A DNA stretch of 64,000 nucleotides from Gammaproteobacteria bacterium (GTDB taxonomy: Bacteria; Pseudomonadota; Gammaproteobacteria; Eutrophobiales; Eutrophobiaceae). The notes beneath the pieces are model-generated. The model made no database searches and was not told where the DNA came from. It worked only from the letters and a program-made list of their open reading frames with translations. The position numbers and the translations under genes are program-made. Each line of letters begins with the position of its first letter. The stretch's first letter is position 1. Location: contig JAJFKM010000077.1 of NCBI GenBank assembly GCA_021773215.1, positions 40,325-104,324 of the forward strand. The letters are read 5' to 3'. Positions 26,652-38,932 of the stretch are shown one piece after another.

Positions 26652-27212
26652 ATGGGTAACAGATTAAGCAAAATCTATACGAAAACGGGCGACGATGGCA
26701 CAACTGCATTAGGTAATGGTGAACGCATTGATAAATCAAATATTCGTGTTGATGCCATGGGTGATGTCGATGAACTCAATAGTCTATGTGGTGTGCTTGG
26801 TGCGAGCGGCATTCCCGATGATGTCTCTGGCTACTTACTAAACATACAACATCGTTTGTTTGATATTGGCGGTGAACTAGCAATACCCGGCAATGCAGCC
26901 ATTGATCCTGTTAGTGTCGATAGGCTTGAAGAACTCATCGATACTTACAATGAAGATTTGCCCGCCTTAAAAGAATTTATTTTGCCCGGTGGTTCTCTAT
27001 CTGCTTCAGTTTGTCATCTAGCAAGAAGTGTGTGCCGAAGAGTGGAGCGTAATTTGGTTGCTATGGCTAGAAATGAGTATATTAATCCCGAATCACTGCG
27101 CTATATTAATCGGCTATCGGATTTGTTTTTTGTGTTGGCGAGAGCGCTAAATCAAGAAAAGGGCGGTAAAGAAATATTTTGGGATAGCGAACGATTAAAA
27201 CGTTCTGTTTAA
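26652..27212 (+). CDS. Cob(I)alamin adenosyltransferase, PduO type
   Basis: The 186-residue product shows the PduO/MMAB N-terminal loop YTKTGDDGTTALGNGERI, the DAMGDVDELNS helix, and the C-terminal RRVERNLVAM and YINRLSDLFFVLAR motifs that contact ATP and corrin. It converts cob(I)alamin plus ATP into adenosylcobalamin in the cytosol. It is the last gene of the riboswitch-controlled uptake operon, completing the path from outer-membrane uptake to cofactor. It converges with the retropepsin gene 4 bp away. Confidence 0.93.
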   Translation: MGNRLSKIYTKTGDDGTTALGNGERIDKSNIRVDAMGDVDELNSLCGVLGASGIPDDVSGYLLNIQHRLFDIGGELAIPGNAAIDPVSVDRLEELIDTYNEDLPALKEFILPGGSLSASVCHLARSVCRRVERNLVAMARNEYINPESLRYINRLSDLFFVLARALNQEKGGKEIFWDSERLKRSV

Positions 27213-27215
27213 TTA

Positions 27216-27884
27216 TTAATACTTTTTCTCTAGTTCCATGATGCGTCCTTCTCGTTTCATGTCTAACTTACCTAGGAAAGACATGCCGAGCAGGGTAGTT
27301 ACAGGGAATCCACCTTCGTGTACAACACCTTCAATATTTCGTAGTTCAATATTACCTACGCGTACTCTTTTTAATTTAACGATATATATTTCATCTTTTC
27401 CAGAAGCGGTATAAGACATTCCTTTTTTGCCGGTTAATTTGTAATCTATGCCTAGGCGCTTGGCAACATTGCTATTCATCGAAACAGCACTAGCACCAGT
27501 GTCGATAATGAATTTCACAGAGGAACCGTTGATACTTCCAGAGATGTTGTACATGCCACCAGGATCGGGCGCAATAATAAGTTTTTCACCAGAAGTAGGT
27601 TTATTCGCGTTGTTACTACCTATATGTGTTCCTAGTTTATAAACGTCTTGTTTCCCATCTATTTCAATAACGGCTTGCTTACTATCAGCTTCAATTAGCA
27701 AAACACCTTCGGGGCTAGCCTTGCCTTTTTTTAGAACACGTTGTTTCCCATCAATTGTTACAATTGCTTTGTCTTTAAAAAGGCCATTAATAACAATTTT
27801 TTCTACAGCTATTGCAGGAAAACTTACTAATAACATCAAGAAAGACAATGGAATTATTCTGTTAATCAATTTAGACATATTCAT
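27216..27884 (-). CDS. Exported retropepsin-like aspartic protease (TIGR02281 type)
   Basis: The 222-residue product has an N-terminal signal peptide or anchor (LINRIIPLSFLMLLVSFPAI, then AVEK). Residues 25-90 form a short repeat-like beta domain (VTIDGKQRVLKKG, IEIDGKQDVYKLG). The C-terminal domain carries the retropepsin active site FIIDTGASAVSMN and the flap and LLGMSFLGKLDM motif. It is probably a periplasmic dimeric protease; substrates are unknown. It converges with the adenosyltransferase gene, leaving no room for a separate terminator. Confidence 0.85.
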   Translation of the reverse strand: MNMSKLINRIIPLSFLMLLVSFPAIAVEKIVINGLFKDKAIVTIDGKQRVLKKGKASPEGVLLIEADSKQAVIEIDGKQDVYKLGTHIGSNNANKPTSGEKLIIAPDPGGMYNISGSINGSSVKFIIDTGASAVSMNSNVAKRLGIDYKLTGKKGMSYTASGKDEIYIVKLKRVRVGNIELRNIEGVVHEGGFPVTTLLGMSFLGKLDMKREGRIMELEKKY

Positions 27885-27973
27885 AAAAGCATATGATTTA
27901 AATAGTTATTTATTTTTCAATTATTAAATGTAATGATTTGGACAATTAATCTTATATAAGTTCTTTGATTTAA

Positions 27974-29095
27974 ATGATCATTATTCTAAAGCCTGATTCA
28001 GATAAGACTAGCACTGAATATACAAATTTGGTGGCCTATCTCCACAATCTACCCAATATTACGATTCGCATGCATGAAGAGAAGGGCGAGCAACAGCGTT
28101 TAACTGAGTTTTATCTCGTTGGCGACACAATGCCCCTTGATGATATGCATATCAGAAGTTTACCCCTGGTCGATAGAGTCGTTCGTGTATCGCGAGAATA
28201 TAAAGTCTTGGGACGTCATAATGAAGATGTACGTGCTAGTTATTTTGACTATAACGGTGTTAGGTTTGGTCAAGACGAATTTCATGTGTTTGCAGGCCTC
28301 TGTGCTGTTGATACACGTGAGCATGTTGAAATTATGATGCGTGCATTAAATGACCTCGGATTAAATTGCACACGGATGGGCGCTTATAAACCGCGTACAA
28401 ACCCGTATTCATTTCAGGGATTCGGCAAAGACTGTCTGCCCTATGTATTTGAGTTGGCTGGAAAATACAATATTAAAGTGATCGCAATGGAGATCACTCA
28501 TGACATTCACATTGAAGAGATTAGTAATGCGCTCGAACAAGCGGGGAATCCAACTGGCGTTATGTTGCAAATTGGTACTCGTAACACTCAAAATTTTGAG
28601 TTATTAAAAGCAGTAGGGCGACAGCGAGAGTTCCCGGTATTAATAAAACGGGGATTTGGAATCACCCTTGAAGAATCTTTAAATGCGGCAGAATATTTGG
28701 CAAGTGAAGGTAACCACAATGTTGTTTTCTGTTTGCGAGGCATGAAAACTAATATGGGAGATCCACATAGAAATCTAGTTGATTTTGCCCATGTACCAGT
28801 TGTCAAACGCTATACACATATGCCGGTTTGTATTGACCCTTCACATTCGGTTGGTTCGCGCGAATTCGGGCCAGAAGGAATTTTAGACGTCATGCATGCC
28901 GCAGCGCAGGGCGTTATTGCCGGAGCAAATATGGTTCTCGCTGATTTTCATCCGGATTCTACAAAAGCCTTGGTTGATGGTCCGCAAGCATTAAAAATGA
29001 ATGAGCTAGAATGGTTTGTGGAAGATCTGCAAATTGCTAGAGATGCATTTTTGGCACGCAAACAATGTCATGACAAATATAATAGTGAATCATAG
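27974..29095 (+). CDS. 3-deoxy-7-phosphoheptulonate (DAHP) synthase, type I-beta
   Basis: A 373-residue protein. Residues 1-80 form a ferredoxin/ACT-like regulatory domain. The catalytic barrel has GAYKPRTNPYSFQGFG (phosphoenolpyruvate and metal site), AMEITH, GTRNTQNFELL, LIKRGF and CIDPSHSVGSREF. It condenses PEP with erythrose 4-phosphate, the first shikimate-pathway step. An insertion around GMKTNMGDPHRN is longer than in the small I-beta enzymes. The gene stands alone, divergent from the retropepsin gene. The exact aro symbol (aroF/aroG/aroH) is not meaningful for this type. Confidence 0.9.
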   Translation: MIIILKPDSDKTSTEYTNLVAYLHNLPNITIRMHEEKGEQQRLTEFYLVGDTMPLDDMHIRSLPLVDRVVRVSREYKVLGRHNEDVRASYFDYNGVRFGQDEFHVFAGLCAVDTREHVEIMMRALNDLGLNCTRMGAYKPRTNPYSFQGFGKDCLPYVFELAGKYNIKVIAMEITHDIHIEEISNALEQAGNPTGVMLQIGTRNTQNFELLKAVGRQREFPVLIKRGFGITLEESLNAAEYLASEGNHNVVFCLRGMKTNMGDPHRNLVDFAHVPVVKRYTHMPVCIDPSHSVGSREFGPEGILDVMHAAAQGVIAGANMVLADFHPDSTKALVDGPQALKMNELEWFVEDLQIARDAFLARKQCHDKYNSES

Positions 29096-29157
29096 TTTGA
29101 TTCTTAGAAAGATAATCCGCAAAGTTCCTGACGCAGCAAAACACAACAAAAATCTAT

Positions 29158-29339
29158 AGCCACAGAGAACACAGAGGCCACAGAGGCCACAGAGGCCACA
29201 GAGGCCACAGAGAAAAGCAAAAAATATTAGATAATTAAAACATAGAATAAATAAATTTAATGAAATCCTGCCCGTTTTTTATAAACATGTTTAATTATAT
29301 TAACTGCTTTTCTCTGTGGCCTCTGTGTTCTCTGTGGCT
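29158..29339. repeat. CACAGAG inverted-repeat element with 9-bp tandem expansion
   Basis: The left arm (29158-29219) and right arm (29305-29339) are inverted copies. Both read AGCCACAGAGAACACAGAG + n x GCCACAGAG + AAAAGCA; the left arm has n = 4 and the right arm n = 1. Apart from that expansion the arms are identical. The 85-bp centre is AT-rich and non-coding. It could fold into a long hairpin between the DAHP synthase and gluQ genes, which converge here. No transposase is present. Confidence 0.85.
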
Positions 29340-29345
29340 TATTTG

Positions 29346-30230
29346 TTAAATCTTGATTTCTTTTTGTTTGGGCAATGAATTCACATTCCAGTTTTTAATA
29401 GACCAGGCTAATAATGATTCAAGATCCGAGTCTATAGCTTCAGGTGGTGGTGATTGCCCAAGAAACTGGAGTGCCTCGAAAATTATTCTAGATGGATTCG
29501 TTAGATCGATTGCTGCAGCATGAGATTGTTTGCTTACCTTGCTGCCATCTTCATTAATTGCGACCGGCAAATGAAGATAGCTTGGTGTAGAAAATCCAAG
29601 TAGCTTTTGTATATGAATATGTTTTGGAGTCGAATCAAGCAAGTCTGCGCCCCTGACTATTTCATTGATGTCCTGTTCTGCATCATCAACAGTAACAGCA
29701 AGATGATAGGCAAACAGTCCATCAGTACGTTTTATAATAAAGTCACCAACATCCGATTCTAGCGATTGCGTATATTTACTTTGCAATAGATCATTAACAG
29801 TAATTTCATGGTCATTTGTTTTGATACGAATTGAACGGCCAATAAGTCCGTCAGCTACACCATTGCGGCATGTGCCAGGATAAGGGTTGCTAGCTATTTC
29901 TTTACGAGTACATGAGCAGGGAAACGTGTGCCCAAGTGAAGTTAAGACTTCAAGAGCAGACTCATATGCTGGGGTGCGTTGACTTTGATAAACGATCTCA
30001 TCATCCCAAGTTAAGCCTAGAGTCTCTAGTTGCTTGAGAATAACTTTATCTGAACCAGATATTGTTCTAGGTAGATCAACGTCTTCTATTCTAATCAGCC
30101 ATTGACCATTTTGTTTTCTGGCTTGTAGGTAACTTCCTAATGCAGCAATGACAGAACCGAAATGAAGAGGGCCGCTTGGCGTTGGAGCAAAGCGGCCACG
30201 ATATTCAGACTTATTATTCGAGTCAGAAAT
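29346..30230 (-). CDS. gluQ: Glutamyl-Q tRNA(Asp) synthetase, apparent ATT start
   Basis: A continuous frame of 297 codons between the dksA stop and 29346 encodes GluQRS. It shows FAPTPSGPLHFGSVIAALGS (HIGH-like), IRIEDVDLPR, a zinc site CSCTRKEIASNPYPGTC, FIIKRTDGLFAYHLAV, EIVRGADLL and VSKQSHA (KMSKS-like). It glutamylates queuosine on tRNA-Asp. No ATG, GTG or TTG occurs in frame before the conserved core. ATT at 30230 would give MSDSNNKSEYRGRFAP, which matches the family's usual N-terminus. The start is thus uncertain; a TTG inside the gene would remove the active site. The dksA-gluQ order is classical. Confidence 0.9.
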   Translation of the reverse strand: MSDSNNKSEYRGRFAPTPSGPLHFGSVIAALGSYLQARKQNGQWLIRIEDVDLPRTISGSDKVILKQLETLGLTWDDEIVYQSQRTPAYESALEVLTSLGHTFPCSCTRKEIASNPYPGTCRNGVADGLIGRSIRIKTNDHEITVNDLLQSKYTQSLESDVGDFIIKRTDGLFAYHLAVTVDDAEQDINEIVRGADLLDSTPKHIHIQKLLGFSTPSYLHLPVAINEDGSKVSKQSHAAAIDLTNPSRIIFEALQFLGQSPPPEAIDSDLESLLAWSIKNWNVNSLPKQKEIKI

Positions 30231-30239
30231 TAAAACAAA

Positions 30240-30974
30240 TCAACCTAGTTGACGTTCTTTAATTTCGTCTAGTGTCTTGCAATCAATGCATTGTGTTGCG
30301 GTTGGTCTTGCCTCGAGTCTGCGGACACCGATTTCAATGCCACATACATCACAATAGCCGTAATCACCACTGTCTAAAGTCAATATTGCTTCATCGATTT
30401 TACGAATTAATTTTCTTTCCCGATCCCGTGTACGAAGTTCCAAAGCAAATTCTTCTTCTTGTGATGCTCTGTCACTTGGGTCAGGAAAATTTGATGCCTC
30501 GTCTTGCATGTGATGAACAGTTCGGTCAACTTCTTGCATAAGGTCGTGCTTCCACGCGTTGAGTATCTCACGAAAATGTTCTGTTTGTTCCGTCCCCATA
30601 TAATCCTCACCTTTCTTTTCTGTATAGGGCGCAACTTTAGTTTTCTTGTTTGTTTTACTTGCCTTGTCTTTTTTGGTGTTGATCTTAGTTACTTTTGCCA
30701 TTCCTTCATCTTTCTTCTTGGTAGGTTTAACGGATTGTTTTTTTACAACAGTTTTTTTCTTGGTAGCTTTCTTTTTGGGCGTTGTTTTTTTCTTGGTAAC
30801 TTTCTTTTTGGGCGCAGCCTTCTTCTTGGTCGCCTTCTTTTTCACAGGAACCTTTTTCTTAGTTGCTTTTTTCTTGGCGACTTTTTTCTTGGTCACCTTC
30901 TTTTTCAAAGGAACCTTCTTTTTAGTCGCTTTCTTTTTAGCAGTTTTTTTACTTGTTTTCTTCTTGGTAGCCAT
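30240..30974 (-). CDS. dksA: RNA polymerase-binding factor DksA with lysine-rich N-terminal extension
   Basis: A 244-residue product. Residues 126-244 are standard DksA: coiled-coil tip DPSDRAS, then the zinc finger CDVC...CIDC. Residues 1-125 are an extension of KKK/ATKKK/VPVKKK repeats resembling histone H1 or AlgP tails. The first ATG (30974) has GGAG upstream. A second in-frame ATG at 30599, exactly at the normal DksA start, has GGTGAGG 5 nt upstream, so a short form may also be made. DksA works with ppGpp on RNA polymerase's secondary channel. The tail may add DNA binding (inference). Confidence 0.9.
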   Translation of the reverse strand: MATKKKTSKKTAKKKATKKKVPLKKKVTKKKVAKKKATKKKVPVKKKATKKKAAPKKKVTKKKTTPKKKATKKKTVVKKQSVKPTKKKDEGMAKVTKINTKKDKASKTNKKTKVAPYTEKKGEDYMGTEQTEHFREILNAWKHDLMQEVDRTVHHMQDEASNFPDPSDRASQEEEFALELRTRDRERKLIRKIDEAILTLDSGDYGYCDVCGIEIGVRRLEARPTATQCIDCKTLDEIKERQLG

Positions 30975-31056
30975 TCCAAGTCTCCGGCCAATAAAAATCA
31001 GCGTGCATCTATACCAGAAAGGTAGAGTCGAAGCAATTCTGAATGATAAATTTCTT

Positions 31057-31785
31057 TCATGAATTCAGCTCCGGGGTTTCAATAAATAGTCGTGTTGCCC
31101 CGGCGACAGCTACTGGCATAGCTAAAAAATTAATAACAGGAATCATGGTCAAAAGCATCACGCCAGATCCAAAGCCAAAGGCAAGTTGCCGATTTGATCT
31201 GAATTTTTCGCGTTGTTGCTTAAAATCAATATCATGATTCCCCATAGGATAATCCCCATACTCAATAGTCAACATCCATGCTGTAAACAGAAACCAGATA
31301 AATGGCGCTGTAACGTTAACTATGGGTAATACGAATAGTATCAAAAGAGGTAGCGCCCGGATAATGAAATATAAGATTTTTTGAATCTCTGATTTAAGAG
31401 CCAAAACGACTACTTTTGTTAAGGCTTGCTCATTATCCGATTTCACTTCAATGCCAGTTAATGACTGCTCTACCGCAGCTGACAAAAAACCATTAAATGG
31501 GGCGCCAATCAAATTGGCAATGATAGAAAAACAAAAGAAAACTATTGCTAAGGCAATAATCACAAAAATTGGCCAGAGCAGCCAAGTTAACCATTCTAGC
31601 CATTGCCATTGTATTAATAAGGTATCTATCAATTCATTAAGCGTATTGGCGCCATAGACGATAGCGCCTGCAAATAAAAGACTATTTATGAGTAATGGGA
31701 TGAGAACATAAACGCGAACGCCTGGTTTCAGGATCAATTTAAACCCAGAGAGCAAGTAATTAAAGCCCAATCGGAATTGTTTCAT
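31057..31785 (-). CDS. cysZ: CysZ/EI24-family membrane protein (sulfate transport)
   Basis: The 242-residue product has four to six hydrophobic segments with the CysZ pattern. It opens FRLGFNYLLSGFKLILKPGV, followed by LIGAPFNGFLSAAVE, then an ALPLLILFVLPIVN segment, and it closes with FGFGSGVMLLTMIPVINFLA and a PVAVAGATRLF signature. CysZ is an inner-membrane sulfate permease feeding cysteine synthesis; not all relatives are proven transporters. The order queF, cysZ, dksA, gluQ on one strand suggests loose clustering, not a single operon. Confidence 0.85.
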   Translation of the reverse strand: MKQFRLGFNYLLSGFKLILKPGVRVYVLIPLLINSLLFAGAIVYGANTLNELIDTLLIQWQWLEWLTWLLWPIFVIIALAIVFFCFSIIANLIGAPFNGFLSAAVEQSLTGIEVKSDNEQALTKVVVLALKSEIQKILYFIIRALPLLILFVLPIVNVTAPFIWFLFTAWMLTIEYGDYPMGNHDIDFKQQREKFRSNRQLAFGFGSGVMLLTMIPVINFLAMPVAVAGATRLFIETPELNS

Positions 31786-31800
31786 ATCTATAAACCTTGC

Positions 31801-32190
31801 CTAAAGCAAAGAAATTGGCGTTTTAGGTACCCAACCATCCTTGATATGATCGACTACAACAGAGGTGTAAATGCCGCCACGGACATTGAAGATTGCTGTC
31901 AGCTTCATATACCTAGGGGATGTCGCTGCTACTAAATCATCCAGTATTTTATTAGTAACCGCCTCGTGGAAAGCGCCTTGATCTCGATAGGACCAGACAT
32001 AGAGCTTTAATGCCTTGAGTTCGACGCATAATTCGTCAGGAATATACTCAATTTCGAGTGATGCAAAATCAGGTTGGCCTGTTTTTGGGCATAGACATGT
32101 GAATTCAGGGACATCAATCCTGATAGTAAAATCACGATCAGATTTCGGATTTGGAAATGTTTCAAGTGTATCAGTGGCTTGGCTAGACAT
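31801..32190 (-). CDS. queF: NADPH-dependent 7-cyano-7-deazaguanine reductase (preQ0 reductase), short form
   Basis: The 129-residue product is the unimodular type I QueF. The catalytic Cys is in [34 protein letters not shown] carries the substrate-binding E(S/L)K...FHE pattern; the C-terminus has RGGI. It reduces preQ0 to preQ1 in queuosine synthesis. This links to gluQ nearby, which modifies queuosine in tRNA-Asp. It is 15 bp upstream of cysZ on the same strand. Start ATG with [15 protein letters not shown], typical in length for this class. Confidence 0.93.
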   Translation of the reverse strand: MSSQATDTLETFPNPKSDRDFTIRIDVPEFTCLCPKTGQPDFASLEIEYIPDELCVELKALKLYVWSYRDQGAFHEAVTNKILDDLVAATSPRYMKLTAIFNVRGGIYTSVVVDHIKDGWVPKTPISLL

Positions 32191-32389
32191 TCGGTAAAAA
32201 CTCTCTTTAAGTTACAACAAAACGAACGATATCATAGTTATTTGTAATGTTGTTACTGGACTTCTTACTTATTCTTTACTTATATAATAATATACATAAT
32301 ATCAAGTATTTATAGAGTATTTATAATGTATAATATAGTATTGATTTTCGCTTGGACAGCGACTTGATTCTCTAGTATCGTATCGCCCC

Positions 32390-35300
32390 ATGCGTTTGTG
32401 CAATATAAAACTTTCAGGCTTTAAATCCTTTGTAGATCCAACCAATCTTATCATCCCCGGCAGTCTTGTTGGCGTGGTTGGACCAAACGGTTGTGGTAAA
32501 TCAAACATAATTGATGCTGTCACGTGGGTGATGGGGGAAAGCTCGGCAAAACATCTTCGTGGCGAATCATTAACTGACGTCATATTTAGCGGTTCTAGCG
32601 CCAGACAACCAGTTAGCCAAGCCTCTGTTGAGCTGATTTTTGATAACACGGAGAATAAATTGGGCGGGCAGTATGCCAGTTACAATGAGATTTCTATCAA
32701 ACGTCAAATTAATCGTGATGCGGTTTCGACCTATTATTTGAATGGTACGCGTTGTCGTCGAAGAGACATAACAGCTATTTTTCTTGGTACAGGTCTAGGA
32801 CCTCGTAGCTATGCCATTATTGAGCAAGGCATGATTTCAAGATTAATAGAGGCAAAACCTGAAGAATTAAGAGTATTTATTGAAGAAGCTGCTGGAATAT
32901 CCAAATATCGTGAACGTCGTCGAGAAACTGAAAACCGTATCAGGCATACCAAAGAAAATATTGAGCGACTAACTGATATCCGCGAAGAATTAGAAAAACA
33001 ATTAAATCATTTGCAACGGCAAGCTAAGGCGGCAGAACGTTATAAAAATCTGAAGCAAGATCAACGCAAGTTAAGTGCTGAGTTACTCGCATTGAATTGG
33101 CGCGATCTGAATAAGGAAATGAATTCGTTAAAAGAAGAATCAACTGTACGAGAAAATGCAGTTGAGGCATCTATTGCAAAAGTTCGCGAGACTGAAGCAG
33201 AAATAGAAAAACAGCGTGATAGCCTGAGCGAAGCCAATCAACACTTTAATAATATGCAGTCTGAATATTATAAAGTAGGTAGTGATATCTCTCAGTACGA
33301 ACAAAAACTTCAACATACTCGAGAAAAAATCACCTCTATTGAAGCAGAACTCGAGAAGGCTAAAGAAACTCATGCCGATACAAACAGGCAACATGAACAA
33401 GACAAATCAGAGTATGAGAAACTTCAAGCTGAATTAAGCAATCTCGAACCAAAACTAAGCGGCTCAAGAGACGAAAGCAATAAGGCATACGAAATCCTTA
33501 ACAATGCTGAGGAAGCGATGCAAGGTTGGCAGTCTGAGTGGGACACGTTTAATGAGTCATTTTCTGAGTTTGCTCGACAAGAACAAGTTGATAAAACACG
33601 TTTAGAGCACCTTGAGTTTGGACTTGATGAACTTGCTGAACGCAGGATTGTGCTAGATAAAGAAATATCAAAGTTTGAAGAGTCTGAACTCAACAATAGT
33701 ATTCAAAACTTAATCAACAATTTAAAAGAAGAAGAAGACAAGCAAGCGGCACTATTAAAATTACATTCTGACAAACAAAATATTGTTAAAGAATATCGAG
33801 AAAAAGTTAAAGTATTGTCAACAAATCTTGATGCTGCTCGTCAAAAATATCAACATTTAAAAGGCCGTTTGGCTTCTTTGGAAACACTACAACAATCAGT
33901 TGTTGATGATAATCAAGAATTAAGCGCCTGGCTGCAAGAGCATAATCTAGATCAACAACAACGTCTTTCTCAATCAATAAAAGTTGAGCCAAAATGGGCA
34001 CATGCGCTAGAAACAGTTATAGGCAATCACCTACATGATATCTGTGTAGATGATATTGGTACTTATCTAGAAAGACTAGAACTGGCACCGGGAAAAATCG
34101 GACTTATCAATTCAATTAGTACAAGTGCTTCGGCTAATTCAAATCAATTTCCACGTCTAATAGAAAAAATCACAACTGATATTCGAATTCCATCGGTACT
34201 TGAAAATGTTTTTCTTGCGGATTCTTCTGAAGAAGCTAGCAGGATGCTTTCCAGCTTGACTGTAGGGCAGAGTGTGGTAACGGAAAAAGGCATTTGGATG
34301 AGTCACGACTGGGTTGTTGTCAATAATGCCAGCGATGCCAGTGGTGGTGTATTAAACCGAGAAGCTGAAATCACTGAGCTTAGGCAAGATCTTGAAAATA
34401 GTGAAGCAGACATTAAATTTATTGAAGGCGAATTGCATACTAACGAAGAAACCCTTGAAGAGGCTGAGCTAACGCTTGATAAACAGCAAGCTTCATTAAG
34501 TAATCAACAGCAAGAGATTTCAGATGTGCGGGCAAAACTGGCATCTTCTCAAACAGAATCGGAACAACAAACAATTCGTTATCAACAATTCGTTGAAGAG
34601 CGCGATTTAAATCAAGATCAAAACACGACTGATAAAGTAGAAATTGATTCTATAAAACAACGTCTGGAGCAGCTTGATAAAGATAAGATTCAACTACAAG
34701 ATCAACGGGCAGAGTTATCTCATGTAAAAGATCAGCATCGTGAGTCGTTAAATAGTGCAAGGGCTCGTTGGCAAGAAACACATAACGAGAGTCATGGCAT
34801 TGCCTTGCAGCTCGAATCACATAGCTCTCGACGCGCATCATATGAACAGGCAATCAAGAGAAATGATATTCAAGTCTCACAACTGTCAGCGAGAATTATT
34901 GAATTAGAAAAAAACTTGTCGGAAAACAAATCGCCAATAAATGAGATACTGGAAAAAATTGAAATTTGCCTCAAAGATAAAATAAATGCAGAAAAAAATC
35001 TGGGCGATGCTAGAACGAATGTACAGGCTATCGAAGGCAATATGCGAGAGTCAGAGCAAAATAGACATAAATACGAACAAGGATTGGAGACACTTCGAAC
35101 AGATCTTGAAAAAGCACGTTTAGGCGTCAATAGCTGTCAGGTCAGACTTGAAACAGTTGAAGAACAATTAAATGCTGAAGAACAAAACGCAAAAGAATTA
35201 TTGGAATCTATGGAAGAGGGGGCGAATCAAGAAGATTGGAGCAGCCAACTAGAGTCCCTAGATCGTAAGATTCAACGTTTGGGGCCTATCAATCTTGCAG

Positions 35301-35896
35301 CCATTGACGAGTACACGCAGAATTCCGAGCGTAAGACATATCTTGATAGTCAGCATAAAGATTTAATTGATGCATTAACTACTCTTGAGAATGCTATAAG
35401 CAAGATTGACAAAGAAACTAGAACTCGTTTTAAAGAAACATTTGATGCGCTTAATACAAATGTTAAAGAAATGTTTCCAAAACTATTTGGTGGGGGACAT
35501 GCATACCTCGAGTTAACAGGAGATGATTTGTTGCAAACCGGGGTTGCAATAATGGCTCGACCACCAGGAAAGAAGAACAGCAATATTCACTTATTATCAG
35601 GTGGTGAAAAAGCGCTTACTGCTGTTGCCCTGGTTTTTGGAATATTCAAACTTAACCCAGCACCTTTTTGTATATTAGACGAAGTTGATGCACCTCTTGA
35701 TGATACCAACGTGGGACGGTTCAGTGAATTGGTTAAATCAATGTCCGATGAAGTTCAGTTTATTTTCATTACGCATAATAAAATAACAATGGAAATAGCT
35801 AATCAACTTCTGGGGGTCACAATGCATGAAGCCGGCGTATCCCGACTCGTATCAGTGGATATGGACGAAGCAGTTGAGATGGCAGCAACAGCCTAA
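32390..35896 (+). CDS. smc: Chromosome segregation ATPase SMC
   Basis: The 1168-residue product starts MRLCNIKLSGFKSFVDPTN, with Walker A GPNGCGKSNIIDAV at residues 31-44. Two long coiled-coil arms (about 170-500 and 660-1000) flank a hinge with a glycine-containing core near 510-640. The C-terminal head has the signature LLSGGEKALTAVAL and Walker B PFCILDEVDAPLDD. The protein is full length. It forms the cytoplasmic condensin that compacts and segregates chromosomes, normally with ScpAB. The start ATG has little Shine-Dalgarno. smc-zipA-ligA order is typical of non-enteric gammaproteobacteria. Confidence 0.96.
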   Translation: MRLCNIKLSGFKSFVDPTNLIIPGSLVGVVGPNGCGKSNIIDAVTWVMGESSAKHLRGESLTDVIFSGSSARQPVSQASVELIFDNTENKLGGQYASYNEISIKRQINRDAVSTYYLNGTRCRRRDITAIFLGTGLGPRSYAIIEQGMISRLIEAKPEELRVFIEEAAGISKYRERRRETENRIRHTKENIERLTDIREELEKQLNHLQRQAKAAERYKNLKQDQRKLSAELLALNWRDLNKEMNSLKEESTVRENAVEASIAKVRETEAEIEKQRDSLSEANQHFNNMQSEYYKVGSDISQYEQKLQHTREKITSIEAELEKAKETHADTNRQHEQDKSEYEKLQAELSNLEPKLSGSRDESNKAYEILNNAEEAMQGWQSEWDTFNESFSEFARQEQVDKTRLEHLEFGLDELAERRIVLDKEISKFEESELNNSIQNLINNLKEEEDKQAALLKLHSDKQNIVKEYREKVKVLSTNLDAARQKYQHLKGRLASLETLQQSVVDDNQELSAWLQEHNLDQQQRLSQSIKVEPKWAHALETVIGNHLHDICVDDIGTYLERLELAPGKIGLINSISTSASANSNQFPRLIEKITTDIRIPSVLENVFLADSSEEASRMLSSLTVGQSVVTEKGIWMSHDWVVVNNASDASGGVLNREAEITELRQDLENSEADIKFIEGELHTNEETLEEAELTLDKQQASLSNQQQEISDVRAKLASSQTESEQQTIRYQQFVEERDLNQDQNTTDKVEIDSIKQRLEQLDKDKIQLQDQRAELSHVKDQHRESLNSARARWQETHNESHGIALQLESHSSRRASYEQAIKRNDIQVSQLSARIIELEKNLSENKSPINEILEKIEICLKDKINAEKNLGDARTNVQAIEGNMRESEQNRHKYEQGLETLRTDLEKARLGVNSCQVRLETVEEQLNAEEQNAKELLESMEEGANQEDWSSQLESLDRKIQRLGPINLAAIDEYTQNSERKTYLDSQHKDLIDALTTLENAISKIDKETRTRFKETFDALNTNVKEMFPKLFGGGHAYLELTGDDLLQTGVAIMARPPGKKNSNIHLLSGGEKALTAVALVFGIFKLNPAPFCILDEVDAPLDDTNVGRFSELVKSMSDEVQFIFITHNKITMEIANQLLGVTMHEAGVSRLVSVDMDEAVEMAATA

Positions 35897-35987
35897 TCAA
35901 TTGCGAAGGCTTGTTTTTAGCTTTGAGTGTCTGTGTCACTACTGTTATTCTATCTCAATTTATAAACACCGTGAGCCTTAAGCGCCT

Positions 35988-38911
<2,924 letters not shown>

Positions 38912-38932
38912 TACTTTAAAAATAATTCCTGA

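Noticed and set aside
29158-29219. Possible CRISPR array because of regular short repeats
   Set aside because: The 9-bp units are contiguous with no spacers, and no cas genes are present.
30504-31062. Plus-strand Phe/Leu-rich frames that look like membrane proteins
   Set aside because: They are the antisense of the lysine-rich dksA extension; AAG/AAA runs read backwards give Phe/Leu. No ribosome-binding site or homology.
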